Part shown: one piece after another, positions 1-5,774 of the stretch
Layout: each line of letters opens with the position of its first letter
Numbering within the stretch: position 1 is the first letter of the stretch
Assembly (NCBI GenBank): GCA_947040475.1
Contig: CAMRBT010000096.1
Coordinates: 1 to 5,951, forward strand
Direction: 5' to 3'
Source of the DNA: an uncultured Brevinema sp.
GTDB lineage: Bacteria; Spirochaetota; Brevinematia; Brevinematales; Brevinemataceae
Length of the DNA: 5,951 nucleotides
Notes under the pieces: model-generated
What the model was told of the DNA's origin: nothing
The model's input: the letters and a program-made list of their open reading frames with translations, nothing else
Databases searched by the model: none
Program-made: the position numbers and the translations under genes

Positions 1-11
1 TATTGGCTCAT
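1..11 (-). CDS. Possible start of next gene (pnp?), cut by window edge
   Basis: An ATG lies at 11-9 on the minus strand, 14 bases after the rpsO stop codon, followed by AGC CAA TA (Met-Ser-Gln-...) before the window ends. The upstream bases are A-rich, with only a weak purine run and no clear Shine-Dalgarno sequence, unlike the strong sites of the neighbouring genes. In many bacteria the gene directly after rpsO is pnp, encoding polynucleotide phosphorylase, a 3'-to-5' exoribonuclease. That order is the only reason to suggest pnp; three codons cannot identify a protein. The ATG could equally be chance. Confidence 0.28.
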
Positions 12-25
12 ATCGATTTCTTTTA

Positions 26-298
26 TTAGAAAGAAGCACGAATCTTAAGACTTTCCACGATGTTGTGAAAACGAGTAAGATCGCATCTGTGTAAGTAACG
101 TAACAAACTTTTACGTTGTCCTACTAATTTTAAAAGACGACGTTTGGTCTTGTGGTCTTTTTTGAACTTTTGCAAGTGAGTTGACAAGTTTGTAATATAC
201 AATGTTGTCAAAGCAATTTGCACTTCAGTAGACGCTGTGTCTGTTGGGTGCATACGATACTTTTCTATAAGTACCTTTTTATCTTCAGCAGTAATCAT
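26..298 (-). CDS. rpsO: 30S ribosomal protein S15
   Basis: This gene encodes S15, a primary 16S rRNA-binding protein of the small subunit platform that nucleates binding of S6, S18, S11 and S21. The 90-residue product has the usual family length. It shows the typical N-terminal helix (ITAEDKK), the conserved TEVQIA segment near residues 24-29, the rRNA-binding stretch KKDHKTKRRLLKLVGQRK in the middle, and the final helix ending in SLKIR. An in-frame ATG nine codons further upstream (325) is rejected: the start at 298 follows a strong GGAGG site with 6-base spacing, and S15 proteins begin just before this point. The gene follows ribF by 30 bases, the common ribF-rpsO order. S15 often represses its own translation by binding its mRNA leader; a possible leader fold is listed separately. 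Confidence 0.96.
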   Translation of the reverse strand: MITAEDKKVLIEKYRMHPTDTASTEVQIALTTLYITNLSTHLQKFKKDHKTKRRLLKLVGQRKSLLRYLHRCDLTRFHNIVESLKIRASF

Positions 299-304
299 GG
301 TGTT

Positions 305-309
305 CCTCC
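305..309 (-). promoter_or_regulatory. Ribosome-binding site of rpsO
   Basis: The minus strand reads GGAGG followed by AACACC and then ATG, giving a 6-base spacing to the start at 298. This is one of the strongest Shine-Dalgarno sequences in the window and decides between the start at 298 and the upstream in-frame ATG at 325. The site overlaps a CCGCGG palindrome (308-313), an unusually GC-rich spot in this AT-rich DNA. Confidence 0.85.
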
Positions 310-316
310 GCGGACA

Positions 317-342
317 ATCGGTCAATAACTAAGAAAGCCGAT
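317..342 (-). promoter_or_regulatory. Possible hairpin in rpsO leader, spanning the ribF stop
   Basis: A 5-bp perfect inverted repeat (ATCGG / CCGAT on the minus strand, arms 338-342 and 317-321) encloses a 16-base loop containing the ribF stop codon (329-331). Two more G-C pairs could form across a 3-base bulge. A second small hairpin candidate lies at 362-380 inside the ribF 3' end (CTCGG / CTGAG, one G-U pair). Together they occupy the region just before the rpsO ribosome-binding site, where S15 autoregulatory structures are found in several bacteria. Short stems like these arise easily by chance, so the assignment is weak. Confidence 0.22.
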
Positions 343-1258
343 CCATTTTATTTTGATATCTCTCAGTCGCGAGACCCGAGGATATTGATTTATAATTATA
401 CAACATTTCTTTTAATTCTTCAAGTGATTTGAAAGATTTTTCATCAAAAGTTCGCTTAATAAAAATCACTTCTGCTGGCGTATTGGGTGGGACGTCTCCA
501 TGAGGAAAATCAGCGATGATGTGACTTTCTATACGAAGCTCTTCTCCGTGCACTGTTGGTCTTGTCCCTACATAGATAGCAGCAGGATATGTATGATGAT
601 ATATTTTTATCTCTCCAAAATACACCCCTGATTTTGGGATAATTTGTTTAGTAGGCAAGACATTAATAGTTGGAAAATTAATAGATCGTCCGATTTTATT
701 ACCTGGTACTGTATGAGAATGTATAGAATATTCTCTGTTGAGCATGGTATTCGCAAGGGTGATATCACCCTCTAGGATTAATTCTCTAATCGTAGAGGAA
801 CGACAAGCTTTGTTGGCGATTAAGATATCATCCAAAACTACATACTCTACTTGAGATCCTGAATAAGATTCTTTGTCTTTAGCACCAATACGAAAATCTT
901 TACCTGAATAGATAACTAATTGATCGGCTTTACTCAACAAAATATCAATAAATTGTTTTTCTGTATAATCTTTTATAGATTCAAAATCAACAATCACCGT
1001 ATAATCAGCTCCGAATTGTTCTAATATATTTCTTTTTTGTTCACTAGTTAATAAAGAGCCTTTGAATTTTTCTTTCAAAAAATATTCTTTGGGTAAAGGG
1101 TCAAAACTAAAAATCAAGGATTTTTCATTATTTTGTTTTGCAGTGGTGATTGCTTTATTTATTAATTGTTGATGGGCAGAGTGCACGCCATCAAAAGATC
1201 CTATAACCACATGTAATTTCGGTGAGTGTTCAAATTCACTCAGATGTTTATGAATCAT
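329..1258 (-). CDS. ribF: Bifunctional riboflavin kinase / FAD synthetase
   Basis: RibF makes FMN from riboflavin and ATP, then FAD from FMN and ATP, in the cytoplasm. The 309-residue product has the normal length and both domains. The N-terminal FMN adenylyltransferase half (about 15-170) contains GSFDGVHSAHQ at 20-30, SFDPLP at 50-55, GKDFRIG at 118-124 and SSTIR at 153-157. The C-terminal riboflavin kinase half (about 180-305) has the Mg-ATP motif GNKIGRSINFPTIN (185-198), GTRPT (230-234) and Glu243 in RIESH, matching the expected catalytic glutamate. Two features of the first half are odd: the usual HxGH motif reads HSAH, and SSTxIR appears one residue short. The ATG at 1258 follows GGGAGGAA with good spacing, starting 13 bases after murJ ends, so the genes are probably co-transcribed. 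Riboflavin kinase activity looks secure; FAD synthetase activity is likely but less certain. Confidence 0.95.
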   Translation of the reverse strand: MIHKHLSEFEHSPKLHVVIGSFDGVHSAHQQLINKAITTAKQNNEKSLIFSFDPLPKEYFLKEKFKGSLLTSEQKRNILEQFGADYTVIVDFESIKDYTEKQFIDILLSKADQLVIYSGKDFRIGAKDKESYSGSQVEYVVLDDILIANKACRSSTIRELILEGDITLANTMLNREYSIHSHTVPGNKIGRSINFPTINVLPTKQIIPKSGVYFGEIKIYHHTYPAAIYVGTRPTVHGEELRIESHIIADFPHGDVPPNTPAEVIFIKRTFDEKSFKSLEELKEMLYNYKSISSGLATERYQNKMDRLS

Positions 1259-1271
1259 AATTCCTCCCTAA

Positions 1272-2831
1272 TTATACAGTAAGATTTTTTCTATTAGTAA
1301 TAGGATTTATTTTTAGAAAATGAGTTAATATTCCAAACAATCCTATCCCTAGGACAAAAATTGAAGCACCCAATATTAACGAGAATAAAGGAGATTCAAT
1401 GGTGAGATACCAATTATATAATGGGGTACATAAAAGCCAAAAGATAGCAGATAAAAAACTAAAATAAGAAGCATATTTGAAAAAAGTAACGTTATGCTTT
1501 TTTGTTTGAGGGAGATAAAACATGATAAGAATTAAACTAGTCAGCAGTGTTATCCAACCTGAGATGAGATCAGCATAAACTAATCCTGTTCCACCCCATT
1601 CAAAAACACGAGAAAAATGATAGCCTAGCATATTAACAACAAAATTTATTATAATTAAAAAAAGAGGAAACATTGGCTTTTCTAGAGAATAAAATAATTT
1701 ACCAACCATAATATTAAGAGACCAAGGAATGATAATAGTGCTCAATATTTTTACTGCTGTTATTGTGGCATTTAGTAGTTCAGGGGTAAATTGTCCCGTA
1801 GAGCCAGAGAAAAACCGAGAAATATCTCTAAAAATCATGTTCACCATCACATCAGGATAAATAAGAAAGAAGGCAGCGATAGGAATAGAGGCAAAGAGGA
1901 AGAAGATTAATCCTTGAGCCCACGCTTCGGCGAGTTCCTCTTTGTTATTTTTGACTTTGGCAAAGACAGGGAATATAGCCCCCGAAATAGCCACCCCAAT
2001 AAATCCTACAGGAGCGATCATTATTGTATTTGCATTTCTGAGATAGGTCATAGAGCCTCTTGGTAAGAAGGAAGCAAAATATCCCAAGCCTATAGAAATA
2101 CCAGATTGAGCAAGATAATTCAACGCAGTAGGAAAAAATAACTTCCAAAATGATTTGATGTTATCAGATTTGAAATTCAAATAAAAATGATAGCGAAAAC
2201 CTATCATATACAATTCTATACCTTCGGCAACACATTGAACAAATGATCCAAGGACAATAGCCCAAGCTAAAGACATAACACCCAGCTGTTTGTAGGTGAG
2301 AATAGGAAATATAATAAAAACGATATTTGATAAAATAGGAGCAGTAGAAGAAGACACAAATCTCTCATGAGCGTTGAGTATCCCCATAATAATGGAGAAA
2401 AACGAGAAAAATACTGTTGAAAATAACATAATAGAAGTCAGTGCTACAATTTCGTTAAAGGCTTGTGGGTCATCATTAAATCCTGGTAAAAAAGTTTTTG
2501 TCCACCAAGGAGTAACAATAATACCGATAACAACAACAACAACAGAAACAATAAATAATTGGTTGATTACATTGGAGGCAAATCGATCAGCTTCTATACT
2601 GTCTTTTGTTTTTTCTTTGCTAAAGATTGGTAAAAAAGAATTAACCAAAGGACCTTCGCCTAAGACTTTTCTCAATGCTAAAATATTGGCATTCGCACTA
2701 TAAAAAGTATCCGCACCAGCACCAAAAAGATAATTCACAACGTTGAATTTAATAATACCTGTAATACGAGATAAAAAAGTACCCAAAGAACTGATTAAAG
2801 TGTTTTTGAGAGGAATATAGGATTTTTTCAT
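1272..2831 (-). CDS. murJ: Lipid II flippase MurJ (MviN family)
   Basis: MurJ moves lipid-linked peptidoglycan precursor (lipid II) across the inner membrane and belongs to the MOP exporter superfamily. At 519 residues it has the family length, and hydrophobic segments along the chain are consistent with about 14 membrane helices. Family signatures include SRITG (21-25), FGAGADTF (36-43), LRKVLGEG (53-60), FLPIFS (66-71), GILNAHERF (150-158) and TAPILSN (163-169), then FASFLPRGSMTYLRNA (252-267) and APVGFIGVAISGAIFP (273-288). Arg22, Asp41 and Arg54 line up with functionally important residues of E. coli MurJ (Arg18, Asp39, Arg52). Lys28 stands where Arg24 is expected, and Thr269 where I place Arg270, with Arg265 four residues earlier. 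The alignment is from memory. The start has only a weak AAGG ribosome-binding site about 11 bases upstream. It sits 88 bases after pta and 13 bases before ribF. Confidence 0.95.
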   Translation of the reverse strand: MKKSYIPLKNTLISSLGTFLSRITGIIKFNVVNYLFGAGADTFYSANANILALRKVLGEGPLVNSFLPIFSKEKTKDSIEADRFASNVINQLFIVSVVVVVIGIIVTPWWTKTFLPGFNDDPQAFNEIVALTSIMLFSTVFFSFFSIIMGILNAHERFVSSSTAPILSNIVFIIFPILTYKQLGVMSLAWAIVLGSFVQCVAEGIELYMIGFRYHFYLNFKSDNIKSFWKLFFPTALNYLAQSGISIGLGYFASFLPRGSMTYLRNANTIMIAPVGFIGVAISGAIFPVFAKVKNNKEELAEAWAQGLIFFLFASIPIAAFFLIYPDVMVNMIFRDISRFFSGSTGQFTPELLNATITAVKILSTIIIPWSLNIMVGKLFYSLEKPMFPLFLIIINFVVNMLGYHFSRVFEWGGTGLVYADLISGWITLLTSLILIMFYLPQTKKHNVTFFKYASYFSFLSAIFWLLCTPLYNWYLTIESPLFSLILGASIFVLGIGLFGILTHFLKINPITNRKNLTV

Positions 2832-2844
2832 AAAAATATAAGCC

Positions 2845-2856
2845 TTATAGCTATAA
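2845..2856. repeat. 12-bp perfect palindrome ahead of murJ
   Basis: TTATAGCTATAA is identical to its reverse complement. It lies 14-25 bases upstream of the murJ start, between the terminator-like hairpin and the start codon, and it touches both the T run of the hairpin and the weak AAGG ribosome-binding site (2843-2846). It could be a dyad operator for a DNA-binding protein. In AT-rich intergenic DNA it may also be coincidental. Confidence 0.4.
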
Positions 2857-2891
2857 AAATTATTCCATACAGAAAATGCATGGAATAATTT
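2855..2891 (-). terminator. Weak intrinsic terminator candidate after pta
   Basis: A perfect 12-bp inverted repeat (arms 2880-2891 and 2857-2868, 11-base loop 2869-2879) begins 28 bases after the pta stop codon. On the minus strand it is followed by a run of five T (2859-2855), the first three of which belong to the stem. The geometry fits a rho-independent terminator, but the stem has only two G-C pairs, so it is probably leaky. Since no good promoter is visible between it and murJ, it may reduce but not stop transcription into murJ-ribF-rpsO, or it may protect the 3' end of the pta message. Confidence 0.5.
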
Positions 2892-2919
2892 AAATAAAAT
2901 TTGTATTTGTAAAAATTAA

Positions 2920-3924
2920 TTATCTTTTTGCTATAGCTTGATTTAAAGTAATAGCTGAAGTGATAACGATATCTTCAGCGGAGCAACCACGAGAAAGATC
3001 ATTGATAGGAAGTGTTAAGCCTTGTAGTAAAGGACCATAAGCTTGAGCACCTTCGGAAAAACGTTGGACAAGTTTGTAACCGATATTAGCAGCACCAAGA
3101 TCTGGGAACACTAATACATTCGCTTTACCAGCAACAAGACTTTTTGGAGCTTTTAAAGAAGCTGTTTCAGGATCGATAGCAGCATCTAACTGAATTTCTC
3201 CTTCAAAGTCAAAGTCAACTCCTCTACTACGAAGAATATTACATGCTTCGATAACAATTTCTGTTTCAGGACTTTTTGCAGATCCTAAGGTAGAGAAACT
3301 TAACATCGCTACTTTTGGTTCTACTTTTAGTAAGTCTCTAGCACATTGAGCACTACCCATAGCAATATCAGCTAATTGTTCAGCTGTTGGTTTTGGTACA
3401 ACGGCACAATCTCCAAAAATAAGTCTACCATTAGCACCTAAAGATTTGTTAGCTACTTCCATGACCATTGTTCCAGCTATTGTTTTTGAAATAGGTTTTG
3501 CAAAGAAAATAGCTGCTCTTAATGTTTTTGAGGTTGGGGAAAAACTTCCTGATACCATTGCATCACCAAGATCTTTTGCAAGCATTTTTGCACCAAAGAA
3601 AACATCATCTTTCATTTCTTTAAGAGCTTGTTCTTCTGTCATGCCCTTGTGTTTACGTTGTTCATAATACTCACTAGCAAATTCTTGTAATTTTGCATCT
3701 GTTTGATAATCAATAATATTGATGTTTTTTAGATCTACATTATTAGCTTTAGCGATTTCTTGTAATTGATCAGGATTACCCAGCACAGTAACTTCTGAAG
3801 CGATTTTTAATTGCATAATTTGTTGTGCTGCAATAAGGACACGAGGGTCAATCCCTTCTGGGAGAAGAAGACGTAAGGGAGTTGCTTGTGCACTTTCTAC
3901 GACTTGTTGGGCGAATGTTGCCAT
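2920..3924 (-). CDS. pta: Phosphate acetyltransferase (short, single-domain type)
   Basis: Pta interconverts acetyl-CoA plus phosphate with acetyl phosphate plus CoA in the cytoplasm, normally paired with acetate kinase to make ATP and acetate. The 334-residue protein is the short form containing only the PTA/PTB catalytic domain, unlike the roughly 700-residue enterobacterial enzyme. Visible signatures are LLPEGIDPRVL (20-30), GDAMVSGSFSPTSKTLR (120-136), GDCAVVPKPT (171-180), the MLSFSTLGSAKSPE stretch, the GEIQLDAA and FPDLGAANIGYK blocks, and PINDLSRGCSAED (306-318). Ser311, Arg312 and Asp318 correspond to Ser309, Arg310 and Asp316 implicated in catalysis in the Methanosarcina enzyme. The usual GN of the AGNI/YK block reads AN here. 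The ATG at 3924 follows AAGTAGGT with 7-base spacing. No ackA is in the window. A hairpin follows the gene. Confidence 0.96.
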   Translation of the reverse strand: MATFAQQVVESAQATPLRLLLPEGIDPRVLIAAQQIMQLKIASEVTVLGNPDQLQEIAKANNVDLKNINIIDYQTDAKLQEFASEYYEQRKHKGMTEEQALKEMKDDVFFGAKMLAKDLGDAMVSGSFSPTSKTLRAAIFFAKPISKTIAGTMVMEVANKSLGANGRLIFGDCAVVPKPTAEQLADIAMGSAQCARDLLKVEPKVAMLSFSTLGSAKSPETEIVIEACNILRSRGVDFDFEGEIQLDAAIDPETASLKAPKSLVAGKANVLVFPDLGAANIGYKLVQRFSEGAQAYGPLLQGLTLPINDLSRGCSAEDIVITSAITLNQAIAKR

Positions 3925-3972
3925 GATAAATACCTACTTAAATTATTATTTTATTAATCGATAAGGAAAGAA

Positions 3973-4698
3973 TTAGTCTCTATTATTAAAAATAAGGAGC
4001 AATCTTAATAGTTGTAGTAATGACATAATTGCACCAGCAACATAAGTCATCGCAGCAGCATTAAGCACTTTACGAGATCCGTCTAATTCCTCAGGATTGA
4101 GAGAACCATCTTGTTCTAAGGCAACAACCGCTCTTTTACTTGCGTCAAATTCCACAGGAAGAGTGATGACTGAAAAAAGAAAGAATACACCAAAACAAAT
4201 GATACCAATTTCTAAAAGAAAAGGTAAACCAAAGAAGAGACCTGCAAAAAATACAAAGCCCCATGCTGTAGAAGCAAATTGAGCAATAGGTGCAAAATTA
4301 TTTCTAGCAATAAGAGGAGAGTATTGTGTATGGTGTTGGATAGCGTGTCCTACTTCATGGGCAGCTATGGCTACCGCAGCTACAGAATTACTATCATAAG
4401 TAGAGTCGGATAAACGCAAGATTTTTGAGCTAGGATCATAATGATCGGTAAGCTCTCCAGCAACATGTTCTATAGAGACATCATCAATACCATTCTCGTC
4501 CAAAATAAGCTGAGCCATTTGTAGACCAGTAAAACTAGTTTCTACTTTTCCCCAACGGTTGTATGTCCATTGGATATTTAGCTGTGCCCACAATACCATA
4601 ATAAATCCCGGTATAATTAAGAATAGGGTATAGTCTTTGAAAACAAAGATACCTAAGGCTAGTAAAACTAAGTTTAAGAGCATCATAAACATAAACAT
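3973..4698 (-). CDS. YugP-type membrane zinc metallopeptidase
   Basis: This 241-residue protein matches the Zn_peptidase_2 (YugP-like) family of poorly characterised integral-membrane metallopeptidases. It begins with two hydrophobic segments (about 7-20 and 23-38). There follows the family block GELTDHYDPSSKILRLSD (81-98), then the zinc site AAHEVGHAIQH (112-122) with His114, Glu115 and His118, further hydrophobic segments (about 146-180), the LPVEFDASKRA block (180-190) and a last hydrophobic helix near the C terminus. Glu183 is a reasonable third zinc ligand by family pattern, which is inference. Several ATG codons cluster at the start; the first, at 4698, sits 6 bases after AAGGAG and is chosen. 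A promoter candidate lies directly upstream in the 48-base gap after coaD. The substrate is unknown; a role in membrane protein turnover is conceivable but not shown here. Confidence 0.9.
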   Translation of the reverse strand: MFMFMMLLNLVLLALGIFVFKDYTLFLIIPGFIMVLWAQLNIQWTYNRWGKVETSFTGLQMAQLILDENGIDDVSIEHVAGELTDHYDPSSKILRLSDSTYDSNSVAAVAIAAHEVGHAIQHHTQYSPLIARNNFAPIAQFASTAWGFVFFAGLFFGLPFLLEIGIICFGVFFLFSVITLPVEFDASKRAVVALEQDGSLNPEELDGSRKVLNAAAMTYVAGAIMSLLQLLRLLLIFNNRD

Positions 4699-4704
4699 AA
4701 AAAA

Positions 4705-4710
4705 CTCCTT
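4705..4710 (-). promoter_or_regulatory. Ribosome-binding site of the YugP-type gene
   Basis: AAGGAG on the minus strand is followed by six T and then the ATG at 4698. The spacing favours this first ATG over the in-frame ATGs at 4692, 4686 and 4683, which would be 12 or more bases away. Confidence 0.8.
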
Positions 4711-4716
4711 GTTATT

Positions 4717-4745
4717 ATTATATATATTAGATCTTTTTTTGTTAA
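4717..4745 (-). promoter_or_regulatory. Sigma-70-like promoter before the YugP-type gene
   Basis: On the minus strand TTAACA (4745-4740, five of six matches to TTGACA) is separated by exactly 17 bases from TATAAT (4722-4717, perfect -10). The element fits entirely inside the 48-base gap between the coaD stop and the peptidase start. Initiation would be expected near 4710, so the leader would be only about 12 bases and begin at the Shine-Dalgarno sequence. The match is close, but the DNA is very AT-rich, so a chance match is possible. Confidence 0.5.
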
Positions 4746-4746
4746 A

Positions 4747-5235
4747 TTAAGATTCGTTATTTTTAAATTTTTCTTTTAAAGCTCGGCACACATTTTCGGG
4801 AGCTTTGTTAGAAATATCTCCCCCTAAGGAAGCTATCTCTTTTACAATAGTGGAACTAACAAATAATTGTCGCCCTTTAGCAGTAAAAAACACCGTGTCG
4901 ATTTTAGGGTAAAGAGATCTATTAGTTTCTGCTACTTGAAGCTCATATTCAAAATCAGAAATAGCTCTCAATCCACGAACAATAATTGTCGCCTTTTGTT
5001 GTTTAGCAAATTCTACTATTAATCCTTGAAAAGCCACTATTTTGATTCTTGGATTGTCCGGGAAAATCTCTTGCCATAATTGAACTCTCTCTTCTGCTGA
5101 AAAGAGAACATTTTTAGCAGAATTATTACCCACTGCAATAATAACTTCATCGAATATTTCTAAGGAACGACGAGCAATATCTTCATGACCTTTTGTTGGA
5201 GGGTCAAAAGTACCGGGATAAATGGCTTTTTTCAT
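4747..5235 (-). CDS. coaD: Phosphopantetheine adenylyltransferase
   Basis: CoaD transfers AMP from ATP to 4'-phosphopantetheine, giving dephospho-CoA, the penultimate step of coenzyme A synthesis; the bacterial enzyme is a cytoplasmic hexamer. The 162-residue product has the family length. It shows YPGTFDPPTKGH (6-17) with the nucleotidyltransferase TxGH motif (Thr14-His17), Lys41 in NNSAKN, the RGLRAISDFEYE block (87-98) with Arg87 and Arg90, NRSLYP (105-110), and the ATP-binding VSSTIVKE (126-133) followed by a GGD motif. All catalytic and binding residues known from E. coli CoaD appear conserved. The ATG at 5235 follows AGGA with 7-base spacing, and that site overlaps the TAG stop of the preceding gene, which suggests translational coupling. 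Nothing terminator-like separates it from the upstream gene. Confidence 0.97.
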   Translation of the reverse strand: MKKAIYPGTFDPPTKGHEDIARRSLEIFDEVIIAVGNNSAKNVLFSAEERVQLWQEIFPDNPRIKIVAFQGLIVEFAKQQKATIIVRGLRAISDFEYELQVAETNRSLYPKIDTVFFTAKGRQLFVSSTIVKEIASLGGDISNKAPENVCRALKEKFKNNES

Positions 5236-5244
5236 ATTTTATTC

Positions 5245-5760
5245 CTAAAGAGTAGTAATTGTTATATCATTTATTTTATCAACTTTTTGTGTTAAAGGGA
5301 TAAAAACAGAATAGAAGTCATCTTTTGATAATACTTGATTAATAGGGATATCTTTGTTATCTGATGAATTAGGTATATCAATTTTTACAGTGCTGATATC
5401 CCACTTTTGACTACCTGTATTTCTAAAAACAACAGAGATTCCATAACGAGATGGAGTATCCACAATAGTCATTGTTATTTTTTTTGTAAAAGAAACTTTT
5501 ATTGTTCTGGAGCTTTCCTTGGAGAAAGAATCCACATCAACTCGTCTTTGGTAAACTTGTGCAACAACAAAAAAAATAAAAACAAGGGCTAAAAAAAAGC
5601 GATACATATGTTTAGATCTTCTTTTAAGAGCAACAAGTCTATCAGGCAAACAATCAGTACACTCTCCTTTTCTTTGGAGGGATATTCTTTCTTTTCGAGA
5701 AACTCTATTTTTAATAGAAGGTAAGTTTAGGTATAAACTTTCTTTTTCATCATTATTCAT
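5245..5760 (-). CDS. Unrecognised single-pass membrane protein
   Basis: I do not recognise this 171-residue protein. Its first 50 residues are hydrophilic and basic and include a CxxC pair (ECTDC, Cys34 and Cys37). A strongly basic patch (KRRSKH, 46-51) precedes one hydrophobic helix (about 53-70, rich in Phe, Val and Leu). By the positive-inside rule the N terminus should be cytoplasmic and the last 100 residues outside the membrane. That outer part alternates polar and hydrophobic residues and contains VVFRNTGSQKWDI (110-122), which looks like a beta-sandwich or Ig-like fold; this is inference. No signal-peptidase site or lipobox is seen. The start is uncertain: ATG at 5760 has GGGTG 6 bases upstream and is preferred, while a GTG at 5769 would add three residues but lacks a spaced Shine-Dalgarno. 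It ends 9 bases before coaD and probably shares its transcript. Confidence 0.75.
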   Translation of the reverse strand: MNNDEKESLYLNLPSIKNRVSRKERISLQRKGECTDCLPDRLVALKRRSKHMYRFFLALVFIFFVVAQVYQRRVDVDSFSKESSRTIKVSFTKKITMTIVDTPSRYGISVVFRNTGSQKWDISTVKIDIPNSSDNKDIPINQVLSKDDFYSVFIPLTQKVDKINDITITTL

Positions 5761-5774
5761 GGTAAGCACCCAAT

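Noticed and set aside
299..325. N-terminal extension of S15 to the ATG at 325
   Set aside because: The extra nine residues do not resemble S15, would be translated across the strong GGAGG site, and the start at 298 gives the normal family length.
1945..2148. Second minus-strand frame of 67 codons inside murJ
   Set aside because: It is out of frame with murJ within a conserved part of that gene, with no signal of its own.
2374..2703. Plus-strand open frame of 109 codons opposite the murJ 5' half
   Set aside because: It lies wholly antisense to a confidently identified murJ, has no family features, and is most easily explained as a by-product of murJ codon use.
2885..2913. Promoter candidate TTTACA, 17 bases, AATTAT ahead of murJ
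   Set aside because: The -10 lacks the key first T and matches only four of six positions; the alternative TAAATT is only 15 bases from the -35. It would also place the hairpin in the leader. This is too weak to list as a promoter.
3446..3667. Plus-strand open frame opposite pta
   Set aside because: It is fully contained in pta, whose motifs are clear on the other strand. No ribosome-binding site or recognisable protein pattern was seen.
3925..3972. Promoter between the YugP-type gene and pta
   Set aside because: A TAAAAT-like -10 is present, but no acceptable -35 is found at 15-18 bases, so read-through from the upstream gene is the simpler view.
4097..4282. Short, lysine-rich plus-strand frame opposite the YugP-type gene
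   Set aside because: It is antisense to the conserved LPVEF-containing region, and its basic composition reflects the complement of hydrophobic codons.
5407..5592. Plus-strand frame opposite the unknown membrane protein
   Set aside because: It is antisense to the better-supported frame, which has plausible membrane topology, a ribosome-binding site and tight spacing to coaD.
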